Shown piece after piece: positions 21,151 through 35,149 of a DNA stretch of 64,000 nt. Source of the stretch: Streptomyces sp. SUK 48 (GTDB taxonomy: Bacteria > Actinomycetota > Actinomycetes > Streptomycetales > Streptomycetaceae). Location: contig NZ_CP045740.1 in the NCBI RefSeq assembly GCF_009650765.1, positions 6,610,001 through 6,674,000 of the forward strand. Direction: 5' to 3'. The position numbers and the translations under genes were made by a program. The notes under the pieces are model-generated. The model had not been told where the DNA came from, did no database searches, and saw only the letters and a program-made list of their open reading frames with translations. The stretch's first letter is position 1, and every line of letters begins with the position of its first letter.

Positions 21151-21200
21151 TGAAAACGCCGCCGGGGTGGCCGGAACCGTCTGGTTCCGGCCACCCCGGC
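21151..21200 (-). terminator. Intrinsic terminator of bldD
   Basis: A perfect 18-bp inverted repeat (21161-21178 with 21183-21200) closes a 4-base loop. On the minus strand it is followed by GGCGTTTTC, giving a short T-tract, so it is oriented for bldD. Confidence 0.85.
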
Positions 21201-21258
21201 GACACGTTTCTGCTTGTTCGTCCGCTCCGACCTACGGGATCACGTCACATCTACGGGA

Positions 21259-21762
21259 TCACGCGTCTTCGTGCGTGGCCACCGCGCGGCGGGCGTCCGC
21301 GTCCAGGACGCCCCAGCTGATCAGCTGCTCGGTGAGGACCGAGGGGGACTGGTCGTAGATGACGGCGAGTGTGCGCAGGTCGTCCTGGCGGATCGAGAGC
21401 ACCTTGCCGTTGTAGTCGCCGCGCTGGGACTGGATCGTCGCCGCGTAGCGCTGCAGGGGGCCCGCCTTCTCGGCCGGCACCGTGGCCAGCCGCTCCAGGT
21501 CGAGGACCAGCTTCGGCGGCGGCTCGGCGGCACCGCCGGGCGTGGTGCCCGGCAGGAGCTCCTGCACCGGGACGCCATAGAAATCGGCCAGCTCGGCAAG
21601 GCGCTGCACGGTCACGGCACGGTCGCCGCGCTCGTACGAACCCACCACGACGGCCTTCCAGCGTCCCTGGGACTTCTCCTCGACACCGTGGAGGGAAAGG
21701 CCCTGCTGGGTGCGGATGGCCCGGAGCTTGGCCCCGAGCTGTTTGGCGTATTCGCTGGACAT
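21259..21762 (-). CDS. bldD: Developmental master repressor BldD
   Basis: A 167-residue regulator that holds Streptomyces in vegetative growth by repressing sporulation genes when bound to tetrameric c-di-GMP. The N-terminal helix-turn-helix covers about residues 8-65 (LGAKLRAIRTQQGLSLHGVE). The C-terminal domain carries the exact c-di-GMP signature RGD (114-116) then eight residues then RQDD (125-128). The ATG has GGGGAG 6 bases upstream. Its promoter contains BldD-type boxes, fitting the known autorepression. It converges on efp-nusB and diverges from the pyr operon. Confidence 0.97.
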   Translation of the reverse strand: MSSEYAKQLGAKLRAIRTQQGLSLHGVEEKSQGRWKAVVVGSYERGDRAVTVQRLAELADFYGVPVQELLPGTTPGGAAEPPPKLVLDLERLATVPAEKAGPLQRYAATIQSQRGDYNGKVLSIRQDDLRTLAVIYDQSPSVLTEQLISWGVLDADARRAVATHEDA

Positions 21763-21823
21763 ATAGCTCCCCGGACACTGTGTCGACGCGGTCGGCTGTC
21801 TTCCCGCCGCGCGTTTTGGTAAC

Positions 21824-21861
21824 TCACTGTGAGGTTACGCAGCGTGATTCTTCTGCGTCAA
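21824..21861 (-). promoter_or_regulatory. bldD promoter with overlapping BldD boxes
   Basis: On the minus strand, -35 TTGACG (21861-21856) and -10 TAACCT (21837-21832) have an 18-base spacer. A BldD-type site, TTAC-N5-GTGA at 21835-21847 on the plus strand, covers the spacer and the -10. A second, compact TCAC-T-GTGA lies at 21824-21832. This placement would block RNA polymerase, consistent with autorepression. Confidence 0.7.
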
Positions 21862-21970
21862 GCCGAATGGGCCACCCCGACGCTTCCGTGGTAGTGCCGA
21901 CGCGTTGGGCCAAGGGGGTGAATCGAAGCGGTCCCCGCGACCTGCTACCGTAGATGGCGCAATTCCGACG

Positions 21971-22589
<619 letters not shown>

Positions 22590-22678
22590 CGAGCCAGGCG
22601 CACCAGGGTCGCTTCGGCGTACCCGCCCGCGCCCGGGTTCGCCCCAATCCTCCCGAACTGCCTTACGGAGCCTGACAG

Positions 22679-23656
22679 ATGCAGCGTCATCTCATCTCGG
22701 CCGCCGACCTCTCCCGCGACGACGCCGTCCTGATCCTCGACACCGCCGAGGAGATGGCCCGGGTCGCCGACCGGCCGATCAAGAAACTGCCGACCCTGCG
22801 CGGCCGTACCGTCGTGAACCTCTTCTTCGAGGACTCCACGCGCACCCGGATCTCCTTCGAGGCCGCCGAGAAGCGCCTGTCCGCGGACGTCATCAACTTC
22901 TCCGCCAAGGGCTCCAGCGTGTCCAAGGGCGAGTCCCTGAAGGACACCGCCCAGACCCTGGAGGCGATGGGCGTCGACGCCGTCGTCATCCGGCACGGCG
23001 CCTCCGGCGCGCCCTACCGCCTCGCCACCTCCGGCTGGATCGACGCCGCCGTGATCAACGCGGGCGACGGCACCCACCAGCACCCCACCCAGGCCCTCCT
23101 GGACGCCTTCACCATGCGCCGCCGCCTGGTCGGCCGCGACGCCGGCCTCGGCCAGGACCTGGCCGGCAAGCGCGTCACCCTCGTCGGCGACGTCCTGCAC
23201 AGCCGGGTCGCCCGCTCCAACGTGGACCTGCTGCACACCCTCGGCGCCGAGGTCACCCTGGTCGCCCCGCCCACCCTGATCCCGGTCGGCGTCGGGTCCT
23301 GGCCCTGCGAGGTGTCGTACGACCTCGACAGCACGCTGCCCAAGTGCGACGCGGTGATGATGCTGCGCGTGCAGCGGGAGCGGATGAACGCGGCCTTCTT
23401 CCCGACCGAGCGCGAGTACTCCCGGCGCTACGGCCTCGACGGCGACCGCATGGCCAAGCTGCCCGAGCACGCCATCGTGATGCACCCCGGTCCGATGGTG
23501 CGCGGCATGGAGATCACCGCCGAGGTCGCCGACTCCGACCGCTGCACCGTCGTGGAGCAGGTCGCCAACGGCGTGTCCATCCGGATGGCCGTCCTGTACC
23601 TGCTGCTCGGCGGCAACGAGCCCGCCGCCGCCCCCCTTCGCGCTGAGGAGAAGTAA
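22679..23656 (+). CDS. pyrB: Aspartate carbamoyltransferase catalytic subunit
   Basis: A 325-residue enzyme joining carbamoyl phosphate and aspartate, the committed step of pyrimidine synthesis. The carbamoyl-phosphate motif [12 protein letters not shown] is near residue 49, the second phosphate-binding loop with SSVSKGESL near 80, and the aspartate-side segment [10 protein letters not shown] near 225. No pyrI regulatory subunit is visible. It lies 90 bases after pyrR and 4 bases before pyrC; in this class ATCase often forms a complex with dihydroorotase. Confidence 0.96.
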   Translation: MQRHLISAADLSRDDAVLILDTAEEMARVADRPIKKLPTLRGRTVVNLFFEDSTRTRISFEAAEKRLSADVINFSAKGSSVSKGESLKDTAQTLEAMGVDAVVIRHGASGAPYRLATSGWIDAAVINAGDGTHQHPTQALLDAFTMRRRLVGRDAGLGQDLAGKRVTLVGDVLHSRVARSNVDLLHTLGAEVTLVAPPTLIPVGVGSWPCEVSYDLDSTLPKCDAVMMLRVQRERMNAAFFPTEREYSRRYGLDGDRMAKLPEHAIVMHPGPMVRGMEITAEVADSDRCTVVEQVANGVSIRMAVLYLLLGGNEPAAAPLRAEEK

Positions 23657-23660
23657 GAAC

Positions 23661-24947
23661 ATGAGCAAGATCCTGATCCGCGGTGCGAAGGTGCTCGGCG
23701 GCGAGCAGCGGGACGTGCTGATCGACGGCGAGACCATCGCCGAGGTGGGGACCGCGCTCCGCGCCGAGGGCGCCGAGGTGATCGAGGCCGAGGGCAAGGT
23801 GCTGCTGCCGGGCCTGGTGGACCTCCACACCCATCTGCGCGAGCCCGGCCGCGAGGACTCCGAGACCGTCCTCACCGGCACCCGCGCGGCCGCGAGCGGT
23901 GGTTACACCGCCGTGTTCGCCATGGCCAACACCTTCCCCGTCGCCGACACCGCCGGCGTCGTCGAGCAGGTCTGGCGGCTCGGCCGGGAGCACGGCTACT
24001 GCGACGTCCAGCCCATCGGCGCCGTCACTGTCGGCCTGGAGGGCAGGAAGCTCGCCGAACTCGGCGCCATGCACGAGTCCGCCGCCGGGGTCACCGTCTT
24101 CTCCGACGACGGCAAGTGCGTGGACGACGCGGTGATCATGCGCCGGGCCCTGGAGTACGTGAAGGCGTTCGGCGGCGTCGTCGCCCAGCACGCCCAGGAG
24201 CCCCGGCTGACCGAGGGCGCCCAGATGAACGAGGGCGTCGTCTCCGCCGAACTCGGCCTCGGCGGCTGGCCCGCCGTCGCCGAGGAGTCGATCATCGCCC
24301 GCGACGTCCTGCTCGCCGAGCACGTCGGCTCCCGCGTCCACATCTGCCACCTGTCGACCGCCGGCTCCGTCGAGATCGTCCGCTGGGCCAAGTCCCGCGG
24401 CATCCAGGTCACCGCCGAGGTCACCCCGCACCACCTGCTGCTCACCGACGAGCTGGTGCGCACCTACAACCCCGTCTACAAGGTCAACCCGCCGCTGCGC
24501 ACCGAGCGCGACGTCCTGGCGCTGCGCGAGGCCCTCGCCGACGGCACGATCGACATCGTCGCCACCGACCACGCCCCGCACCCGCACGAGGACAAGGACT
24601 GCGAGTGGGCCGCCGCCGCCATGGGCATGGTGGGCCTGGAGACCGCGCTGTCGGTGGTGCAGGAGACCATGGTCGACACGGGTCTGCTGGACTGGGCCGG
24701 CGTCGCCGACCGGATGTCCGCCAGGCCCGCGCAGATCGGACAGGCCACCGGACACGGCCGTCCCGTCTCGGCCGGTGAGCCTGCCAACCTCACCCTGGTC
24801 GACACGGCATACCGTGGCCAGGTGGACCCCGCGGGCTTCGCCTCGCGCAGCCGCAACACCCCCTACCAGGGGCGCGAGCTGCCGGGCCGTGTGACGCACA
24901 CGTGGCTGCGGGGCAAGGCCACGCTCGTCGACGGGAAGCTCACGTGA
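23661..24947 (+). CDS. pyrC: Dihydroorotase
   Basis: A 428-residue class I amidohydrolase that cyclises carbamoyl aspartate to dihydroorotate. The zinc-binding [10 protein letters not shown] is near residue 54, other ligands are in [10 protein letters not shown] (near 230), and the catalytic Asp is in ATDHAPHP (near 303). Length and motifs indicate an active enzyme. Four bases separate it from pyrB, and its TGA overlaps the GTG of the next membrane protein gene. Confidence 0.96.
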   Translation: MSKILIRGAKVLGGEQRDVLIDGETIAEVGTALRAEGAEVIEAEGKVLLPGLVDLHTHLREPGREDSETVLTGTRAAASGGYTAVFAMANTFPVADTAGVVEQVWRLGREHGYCDVQPIGAVTVGLEGRKLAELGAMHESAAGVTVFSDDGKCVDDAVIMRRALEYVKAFGGVVAQHAQEPRLTEGAQMNEGVVSAELGLGGWPAVAEESIIARDVLLAEHVGSRVHICHLSTAGSVEIVRWAKSRGIQVTAEVTPHHLLLTDELVRTYNPVYKVNPPLRTERDVLALREALADGTIDIVATDHAPHPHEDKDCEWAAAAMGMVGLETALSVVQETMVDTGLLDWAGVADRMSARPAQIGQATGHGRPVSAGEPANLTLVDTAYRGQVDPAGFASRSRNTPYQGRELPGRVTHTWLRGKATLVDGKLT

Positions 24948-25504
24948 CACCTGTAATCCTCCTGGCCGAGGCAGAGAAGTCGGCCCCGGTCACCGACTGG
25001 CCGGCGCGCCTCGGCTGGCTCGTCGGACTGCTGCTCTTCATCACGCTCGTCTACTGGCTGATGCGCGAGGGCTGGAAGTGGCGCGCCACGCTCCAGAGCG
25101 ACATCCCGGAGCTGCCCAGCGCGCCCGAGGACACCGGCCCGGTGCGACTGGCCATGAGCGGCCGCTACCACGGCTCCACCACCGCCGGGCAGTGGCTGGA
25201 CCGCATCGTGGCCCACGGCCTGGGCACCCGGAGCCTGGCCGAGCTCACCCTCACCGACGCCGGCCTCACGGTCGAACGCCCCGGTGCGAACGACTTCTTC
25301 ATCCCCGCCGCCGCCCTGCGCGAGGCCCGGCTCGACAAGGGCATCGCCGGCAAGGTCCTCACCGAGGGCGGACTGCTGGTGGTGACCTGGGCGCACGGCG
25401 ACAAGCTGATCGACTCCGGCTTCCGCTCCGACCACGCGGCCGAGCACCCCGCATGGGTCGACACGCTCAACCACATGATCAACGACACGGAAGGCGCACG
25501 ATGA
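24944..25504 (+). CDS. Conserved membrane-anchored protein in the pyr operon
   Basis: A 186-residue protein with one membrane segment at about residues 20-41 ([18 protein letters not shown]). A basic patch and a soluble domain of about 130 residues follow, rich in beta-type segments such as [14 protein letters not shown] and possibly PH-like. The GTG overlaps the pyrC stop and the TGA overlaps the carA ATG, so it is translationally coupled on both sides. I do not recognise a catalytic motif. Its position suggests a role in placing or regulating the pyrimidine enzymes at the membrane, but that is inference from context only. Confidence 0.75.
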   Translation: MTPVILLAEAEKSAPVTDWPARLGWLVGLLLFITLVYWLMREGWKWRATLQSDIPELPSAPEDTGPVRLAMSGRYHGSTTAGQWLDRIVAHGLGTRSLAELTLTDAGLTVERPGANDFFIPAAALREARLDKGIAGKVLTEGGLLVVTWAHGDKLIDSGFRSDHAAEHPAWVDTLNHMINDTEGAR

Positions 25505-26635
25505 CGACCTCCACCAGGGGAGCCGCGAAGACTCCCGCCGTACTCGTCCTGGAGGACGGCCGCACCTTCCGCGGCCGTGCCTACGGGGCCGTGGGGGAGA
25601 CCTTCGGCGAGGCCGTGTTCTCCACCGGTATGACCGGCTACCAGGAGACCCTGACCGACCCGTCGTACGACCGCCAGATCGTCGTCGCCACCGCCCCCCA
25701 GATCGGCAACACGGGCTGGAACGACGAGGACGACGAGTCGGGCCGCATCTGGGTCTCCGGCTACGTGGTCCGCGACCCCGCCCGCGTGCCGTCCAACTGG
25801 CGCGCCAAGCGCTCCCTGGACGACGAGCTGGAGCGGCAGGGCGTCGTCGGCATCTCCGGTATCGACACCCGCGCCCTCACCCGCCATCTGCGCGAGCGCG
25901 GCTCCATGCGCGCCGGCGTCTTCTCCGGCGAGGCGCTCGCCGCCGAGCCGGAGCTGCTGGCCCGGGTGCAGGCCCAGCCCCACATGAAGGGCGCGAGCCT
26001 CTACGAGGAGGTCGCCACCAAGGAGGCGTACGTCGTCCCCGCGGTCGGCGAGAAGAAGTTCACCGTCGCCGCGATCGACCTCGGCATCAAGGGCATGACC
26101 CCGCACCGCATGGCCGAGCGCGGCATCGAGGTGCACGTCCTGCCCGCCACCGCCACCGCCGAGGAGATCTACGCCGTCGCCCCCGACGGTGTGTTCTTCT
26201 CCAACGGCCCCGGCGACCCCGCCACCGCGGACGGCCCGGTCGCCCTGATGACCGCCGTTCTGGAGCGCCGGACGCCGCTGTTCGGCATCTGCTTCGGCAA
26301 CCAGATCCTCGGCCGCGCCCTCGGCTTCGGCACCTACAAGCTGAAGTACGGCCACCGGGGCATCAACCAGCCGGTCCAGGACCGTACGACCGGCAAGGTC
26401 GAGGTCACCGCGCACAACCACGGCTTCGCCGTCGACGCGCCGCTCGACCAGGTCAGCGACACGAAGTTCGGCCGCGCCGAGGTCTCGCACGTCTGTCTGA
26501 ACGACGACGTCGTGGAGGGGCTCCAGCTGCTCGACCAGCCCGCCTTCTCCGTCCAGTACCACCCCGAAGCGGCGGCCGGCCCGCACGACGCCGCCTACCT
26601 GTTCGACCGCTTCGTTTCCCTGATGGAGGGCCAGC

Positions 26636-26643
<8 letters not shown>
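25501..26643 (+). CDS. carA: Carbamoyl-phosphate synthase small (glutaminase) subunit
   Basis: A 380-residue class I glutamine amidotransferase that supplies ammonia to CarB. The nucleophile Cys lies in [11 protein letters not shown] near residue 264, and the catalytic His/Glu are in VQYHPEAA near 355. The N-terminal CPSase small-chain domain is complete ([20 protein letters not shown]). ATG 25501 overlaps the upstream stop. The 3' end overlaps carB by 8 bases, which should give matched synthesis of the two subunits. Confidence 0.97.
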
Positions 26644-29944
<3,301 letters not shown>

Positions 29945-29951
29945 CAGCCCC

Positions 29952-29981
29952 GAGGGGGACACCGGAAACGGTGTCCCCCTC
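29952..29981 (+). terminator. Terminator-like hairpin between carB and pyrD
   Basis: A perfect 12-bp stem (29952-29963 with 29970-29981) closes the loop GGAAAC, followed by TTC. It lies 8 bases after the carB stop and 50 bases before the pyrD start, so it could lower expression of pyrD and pyrF relative to carB. Confidence 0.75.
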
Positions 29982-30031
29982 TTCATGAGAACCCCCCGGT
30001 GCTCACGAGGACCCCAGAGGACTTCCCCACG

Positions 30032-31134
<1,103 letters not shown>

Positions 31135-31138
<4 letters not shown>

Positions 31139-31980
31139 CTTCGCTGGAGCCCTTCGGCGCCCGGCTGCGCCGCGCCATGGACGAGCGCGGCCCGCTGTGC
31201 GTCGGCATCGACCCGCACGCCTCCCTGCTCGCCGAGTGGGGCCTGGCCGACGACGTGGCGGGCCTGGAGCGGTTCAGCCGCACCGTCGTCGAGGCCATGG
31301 CCGACCGGGTGGCCGTCCTGAAGCCGCAGAGCGCGTTCTTCGAGCGGTTCGGCTCGCGCGGTGTCGCCGTCCTGGAGAAGTCGGTCCAGGAGGCGCGCGA
31401 GGCCGGCGCCCTGGTCGTGATGGACGCCAAGCGCGGCGACATCGGCTCGACCATGGCCGCCTACGCCGAGGCGTTCCTGCACCGGGACGCCCCGCTGTTC
31501 TCCGACGCCCTGACCGTCTCGCCGTACCTCGGCTACGGCTCGCTGAGCCCCGCCGTGAAGCTGGCCGAGGAGAACGGCGCCGGTCTGTTCGTGCTGGCGC
31601 TGACCTCCAACCCGGAGGGCGGCGAGGTGCAGCACGCGGTGCGCGCCGACGGGCGGGGCGTGGGCGCGACCATGCTGGCCCATCTGGCGGCCGAGAACGC
31701 GGGAGCGGAGCCGCTGGGCTCCTTCGGCGCGGTCGTCGGCGCCACGCTCGGCGACCTGTCCGCGTACGACCTGGACATCAACGGCCCCCTCCTCGCGCCC
31801 GGCATCGGCGCCCAGGGCGCGACCCCGGCCGACCTCCCGGGGGTCTTCGGGAGCGCCGTACGCAATGTCGTACCGAACGTCAGCCGGGGCGTGCTGCGGC
31901 ACGGACCCGACGTCGGGGCGCTGCGGGCGGCGGCCGAACGCTTCGCGGAGGAGATCAGGACGGCCGTCGCCGGAGGCTGA
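31135..31980 (+). CDS. pyrF: Orotidine 5'-phosphate decarboxylase, type 2
   Basis: A 281-residue enzyme that converts OMP to UMP, the last step of the pathway. The catalytic motif VVMDAKRGDIGSTMAAYAEA (residues 93-112) has the Lys-Asp pair of the type 2 family, and the phosphate-binding C-terminus is typical (APGIGAQGATPADL). The ATG overlaps the pyrD stop. A 268-base gap with AT-rich sequence and a promoter separates it from the sIHF gene. Confidence 0.95.
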
Positions 31981-32110
31981 GACACGCGTTCTGGTGCTCG
32001 GTTGAGCGGACCGGCGCCGACTTGAGTGTGAATACATCTTCAAATCAAGGGCATTATGTCTGGAATGTCCGGCCTGACGGAGGCTGACCAGGACTTTTCC
32101 GCTGTTCTCG

Positions 32111-32139
32111 CTGACTCTGGCGGACTTGGCCGCTAGTCT
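32111..32139 (+). promoter_or_regulatory. Putative promoter of the sIHF gene
   Basis: -35 CTGACT (32111-32116), a 17-base spacer and -10 TAGTCT (32134-32139) fit a vegetative sigma promoter. It would give a leader of about 100 bases. An unusually AT-rich stretch lies at about 32025-32080, just upstream. Confidence 0.5.
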
Positions 32140-32248
32140 CCGAGCAGGGTGAACGGGCAAGCGTGTTGCTCGTGGCTCCCCAGGTGTGGGGCGACTAGGT
32201 TCCTCACCGGTCCGTATCCGACAGTTCGACATCCGAGGTGACGTAGGC

Positions 32249-32572
32249 GTGGCTCTTCCGCCCCTTACCCCTGAACAGCGCGCAGCCGCGCTCGAAAAGG
32301 CCGCCGCGGCTCGCCGGGAGCGGGCCGAGGTCAAGAATCGACTCAAGCACTCCGGCGCCTCCCTGCACGAGGTGATCAAGCAGGGCCAGGAGAACGACGT
32401 CATCGGCAAGATGAAGGTCTCCGCACTGCTCGAGTCCATGCCGGGCGTGGGCAAGGTCCGCGCCAAGCAAATCATGGAGCGTCTGGGCATCTCCGAGAGC
32501 CGCCGTGTGCGGGGTCTCGGTTCCAACCAGATCGCCTCCCTGGAGCGGGAGTTCGGCAGCACCGGCGCCTGA
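32249..32572 (+). CDS. ihf: Streptomyces integration host factor sIHF (mIHF family)
   Basis: A 107-residue nucleoid-associated protein of the actinobacterial mIHF family, unrelated to E. coli IHF. A long N-terminal helix (residues 6-35) is followed by a helix-two-turn-helix DNA-binding unit with the conserved [19 protein letters not shown] at about 61-79 and the basic [14 protein letters not shown]. It affects chromosome condensation, sporulation and specialised metabolism in streptomycetes. GTG 32249 gives the known [18 protein letters not shown] start. gmk follows after 61 bases. Confidence 0.96.
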   Translation: MALPPLTPEQRAAALEKAAAARRERAEVKNRLKHSGASLHEVIKQGQENDVIGKMKVSALLESMPGVGKVRAKQIMERLGISESRRVRGLGSNQIASLEREFGSTGA

Positions 32573-32633
32573 GTCCGGCCCCGCACCGGACCGGGAGTCC
32601 CGGGCACCCCGGGATTGCTGGAATAATCGCTGC

Positions 32634-33227
32634 ATGGCTGCAACATTCCGGGGGACGACCCCCGAGCCCCCGGACGTACGTCCGCGGCTGACCGTGCTCT
32701 CCGGCCCCTCCGGGGTCGGCAAGAGCACGGTCGTCGCTCATATGCGCAAGGAACACCCCGAGGTCTGGCTCTCGGTGTCGGCGACGACCCGTAAGCCGCG
32801 CCCCGGCGAGCAGCACGGAGTCCACTACTTCTTCGTCACCGACGACGAGATGGACAAGCTGATCGCCAACGGCGAGCTGCTGGAGTGGGCCGAATTCGCC
32901 GGCAACCGGTACGGCACGCCCCGCGCCGCCGTCCTGGAACGGCTGGAGAAGGGCGAGCCCGTCCTGCTGGAGATCGACCTCCAGGGTGCCCGTCAGGTCC
33001 GTGAGTCCATGTCGGACGCGCGGCTGGTGTTCCTGGCTCCGCCCTCCTGGGAGGAGCTGGTGCGCAGGCTGACCGGCCGGGGCACCGAGTCGCCCGAGGT
33101 CATCGAGCGCCGGCTGGAGGCCGCCAGGACCGAGCTGGCCGCCGAGCCGGAGTTCGACGAGACCCTGGTCAACACCTCCGTCGAGGACGTGGCCCGTGAG
33201 CTGCTAGCCTTGATGGACGTTGTGTAA
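32634..33227 (+). CDS. gmk: Guanylate kinase
   Basis: A 197-residue kinase that phosphorylates GMP to GDP. Walker A is [12 protein letters not shown] near residue 25, followed by [13 protein letters not shown] and the GMP-binding GVHYFFV. ATG 32634 is in a region without a strong ribosome binding site; GAATAAT at 32621-32627 lies 6 bases before it, so the mRNA may be leaderless. The order sIHF-gmk-rpoZ is usual for actinomycetes. Confidence 0.95.
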   Translation: MAATFRGTTPEPPDVRPRLTVLSGPSGVGKSTVVAHMRKEHPEVWLSVSATTRKPRPGEQHGVHYFFVTDDEMDKLIANGELLEWAEFAGNRYGTPRAAVLERLEKGEPVLLEIDLQGARQVRESMSDARLVFLAPPSWEELVRRLTGRGTESPEVIERRLEAARTELAAEPEFDETLVNTSVEDVARELLALMDVV

Positions 33228-33280
33228 TCGTGACTCTGATCACGATCATTGATTCTTTTCCATCCATCGGAAGGTAGAGC

Positions 33281-33553
33281 GTGTCCTCTTCCATCACCGC
33301 GCCCGAGGGCATCATCAACCCGCCGATCGACGAGCTCCTCGAGGCAACCGACTCGAAGTACAGCCTCGTGATCTACGCGGCCAAGCGTGCTCGCCAGATC
33401 AACGCGTACTACTCGCAGCTCGGCGAGGGCCTCCTCGAGTACGTGGGCCCGCTCGTGGACACCCACGTCCACGAGAAGCCGCTCTCGATCGCCCTGCGCG
33501 AGATCAACGCCGGTCTGCTGACCTCCGAGGCCATCGAGGGCCCCGCGCAGTAG
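33281..33553 (+). CDS. rpoZ: RNA polymerase omega subunit
   Basis: A 90-residue subunit that helps assemble RNA polymerase by holding beta-prime. The conserved segments are [20 protein letters not shown] and [14 protein letters not shown] (residues 14-47), then [13 protein letters not shown]. The GTG is preceded by GGAAGG. In streptomycetes omega is needed for normal differentiation and antibiotic production. A strong terminator follows 70 bases downstream. Confidence 0.95.
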   Translation: MSSSITAPEGIINPPIDELLEATDSKYSLVIYAAKRARQINAYYSQLGEGLLEYVGPLVDTHVHEKPLSIALREINAGLLTSEAIEGPAQ

Positions 33554-33621
33554 TACTCCGAGGGCTCGCCCAGCAGTTCAGGGCGTGCCCGGTAGTACGT
33601 TCAGACCGCAGATGGTTTTAT

Positions 33622-33656
33622 CCACAGGCCCGGCAGCCACGCTGCCGGGCCTGTGG
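33622..33656 (+). terminator. Terminator after rpoZ
   Basis: A perfect 15-bp stem (33622-33636 with 33642-33656) closes the loop CCACG. There is no T-tract but the stem is strong. A perfect DnaA box, TTATCCACA, at 33618-33626 overlaps the left arm. Confidence 0.8.
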
Positions 33657-33698
33657 TGTGTCATGGGTGTTGCAGGTTTTCCGGATCGAGGAGACATG

Positions 33699-34901
33699 GT
33701 GGACAAGCCGAGGGTGGTACTGGGGGTCAGCGGTGGCATCGCCGCCTACAAAGCCTGTGAGCTGCTGAGAAGGTTCACCGAGTCGGGCCACGACGTACGC
33801 GTGGTGCCGACCGCGTCCGCGCTGCGCTTCGTCGGCGCCGCCACCTTCTCCGCCCTGTCCGGCAACCCCGTCGCCACCGACGTCTGGGACTCCGTCCACG
33901 AGGTCCCGCACGTCCGCATCGGCCAGCACGCCGACCTCGTCGTGGTCGCCCCCGCCACCGTCGACATGCTCGCCAAGGCCGCCCACGGCCTCGCCGACGA
34001 CCTGCTCACCAACACCCTCCTGACGGCACGCTGCCCCGTGGTCTTCGCCCCGGCCATGCACACCGAGATGTGGGAGCACCCCGCCACCCAGGAGAACGTG
34101 GCCACGCTGCGCCGCCGCGGCGCCGTCGTCGTCGAACCCGCCGTCGGCCGCCTCACCGGCGTCGACACCGGCAAGGGCCGGCTGCCCGACCCGGGCGAGA
34201 TCTTCGAGGTCTGCCGCCGCGTCCTCGCCCGCGGCGTCCAGGAGCCCGATCTGCGCGGCCGCCATGTGGTGGTCTCCGCGGGCGGCACCCGCGAGCCGCT
34301 GGACCCGGTGCGCTTCCTCGGCAACCGCTCCTCCGGCAAGCAGGGCTACGCCCTCGCCCGCACCGCCGCCGCCCGCGGCGCCCGGGTGACGCTGATCGAG
34401 GCCAACACCCACCTGCCCGACCCCGCGGGCGTGGACGTCGTCCGGGCCGGCACCGCCGTACAGCTGCGCGAGGCCGTGCTGAAGGCCGCGGCGGACGCCG
34501 ACGCCGTCGTCATGGCCGCGGCCGTCGCCGACTTCCGCCCCGCCGCCTACGCCACCGGCAAGATCAAGAAGAAGGACGGCAAGGAGCCCGAGCCCATCGT
34601 CCTGGTCCGCAACCCAGACATCCTTGCCGAGGTCTCGGCCGAACGGGCCAGGGCCGGACAGGTGATCGTGGGCTTCGCCGCCGAGACCGACGACGTCCTC
34701 GCCAACGGCCGCGCCAAACTCGCCCGCAAAGGATGCGACCTGCTCGTCGTCAACGAGGTGGGGGAGCGCAAGACCTTCGGCTCCGAGGAGAACGAAGCCG
34801 TCGTACTGGGCGCCGACGGCAGCGAGAACCCCGTGCCGCACGGGCCCAAGGAGGCCCTCGCCGACATCGTCTGGGACCTCGTCGTGGACCGCCTCGGCTG
34901 A
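33699..34901 (+). CDS. coaBC: Bifunctional phosphopantothenoylcysteine decarboxylase / phosphopantothenate-cysteine ligase
   Basis: A 400-residue two-domain enzyme making 4'-phosphopantetheine for coenzyme A. The CoaC flavoprotein half begins [20 protein letters not shown] and has PAMHTEMW near residue 118. The CoaB half begins near 190 with [16 protein letters not shown] and [13 protein letters not shown]. Where E. coli has its reducing cysteine (ACGD), this protein reads TGVD, so the CoaC half may differ in detail. GTG 33699 is 5 bases from GAGGAG; ATG 33696 is also possible but too close. Confidence 0.94.
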   Translation: MDKPRVVLGVSGGIAAYKACELLRRFTESGHDVRVVPTASALRFVGAATFSALSGNPVATDVWDSVHEVPHVRIGQHADLVVVAPATVDMLAKAAHGLADDLLTNTLLTARCPVVFAPAMHTEMWEHPATQENVATLRRRGAVVVEPAVGRLTGVDTGKGRLPDPGEIFEVCRRVLARGVQEPDLRGRHVVVSAGGTREPLDPVRFLGNRSSGKQGYALARTAAARGARVTLIEANTHLPDPAGVDVVRAGTAVQLREAVLKAAADADAVVMAAAVADFRPAAYATGKIKKKDGKEPEPIVLVRNPDILAEVSAERARAGQVIVGFAAETDDVLANGRAKLARKGCDLLVVNEVGERKTFGSEENEAVVLGADGSENPVPHGPKEALADIVWDLVVDRLG

Positions 34902-34983
34902 CCTCGGCGCTGCCCGCCGGGCGCATCCGAAGACGGATTCCGGCCATGCTCAAGTCGGGGACCGATACCCTGGCCAAGGTCGT

Positions 34984-35005
34984 CGGGCATTGTGCACAAT
35001 GCCCG
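34984..35005. promoter_or_regulatory. 22-bp perfect palindrome in the coaBC-metK gap
   Basis: CGGGCATTGTGCACAATGCC followed by CG forms a perfect 22-bp dyad around GTGCAC. It lies 80 bases after coaBC and 145 bases before metK. A -10-like TACCCT is 13 bases upstream (34966-34971) and another, TAAACT, is at 35067-35072. It could be an operator for a dimeric repressor, or a short terminator hairpin without a T-tract. No known SAM riboswitch class is recognisable in this gap. Confidence 0.6.
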
Positions 35006-35149
35006 TGCCGCAGGTCACAGCGCTCCCGAGAGGCGAGACAGTGGCCCATCGGCCGAGCGCGACCGATAAACTGTCGAAGGTCGACCGGGCGCAGCCCCGC
35101 GTCGACTGCAAATGATCAGCCAGCAGCCGCTGCAACCACAGGGAGCGTT

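Noticed and set aside
34900..35149. A SAM riboswitch upstream of metK
   Set aside because: I looked for the S-box (GAGGGA, GGCAACC) and SAM-IV cores and found no convincing match. Only a palindrome and weak -10 boxes are present.
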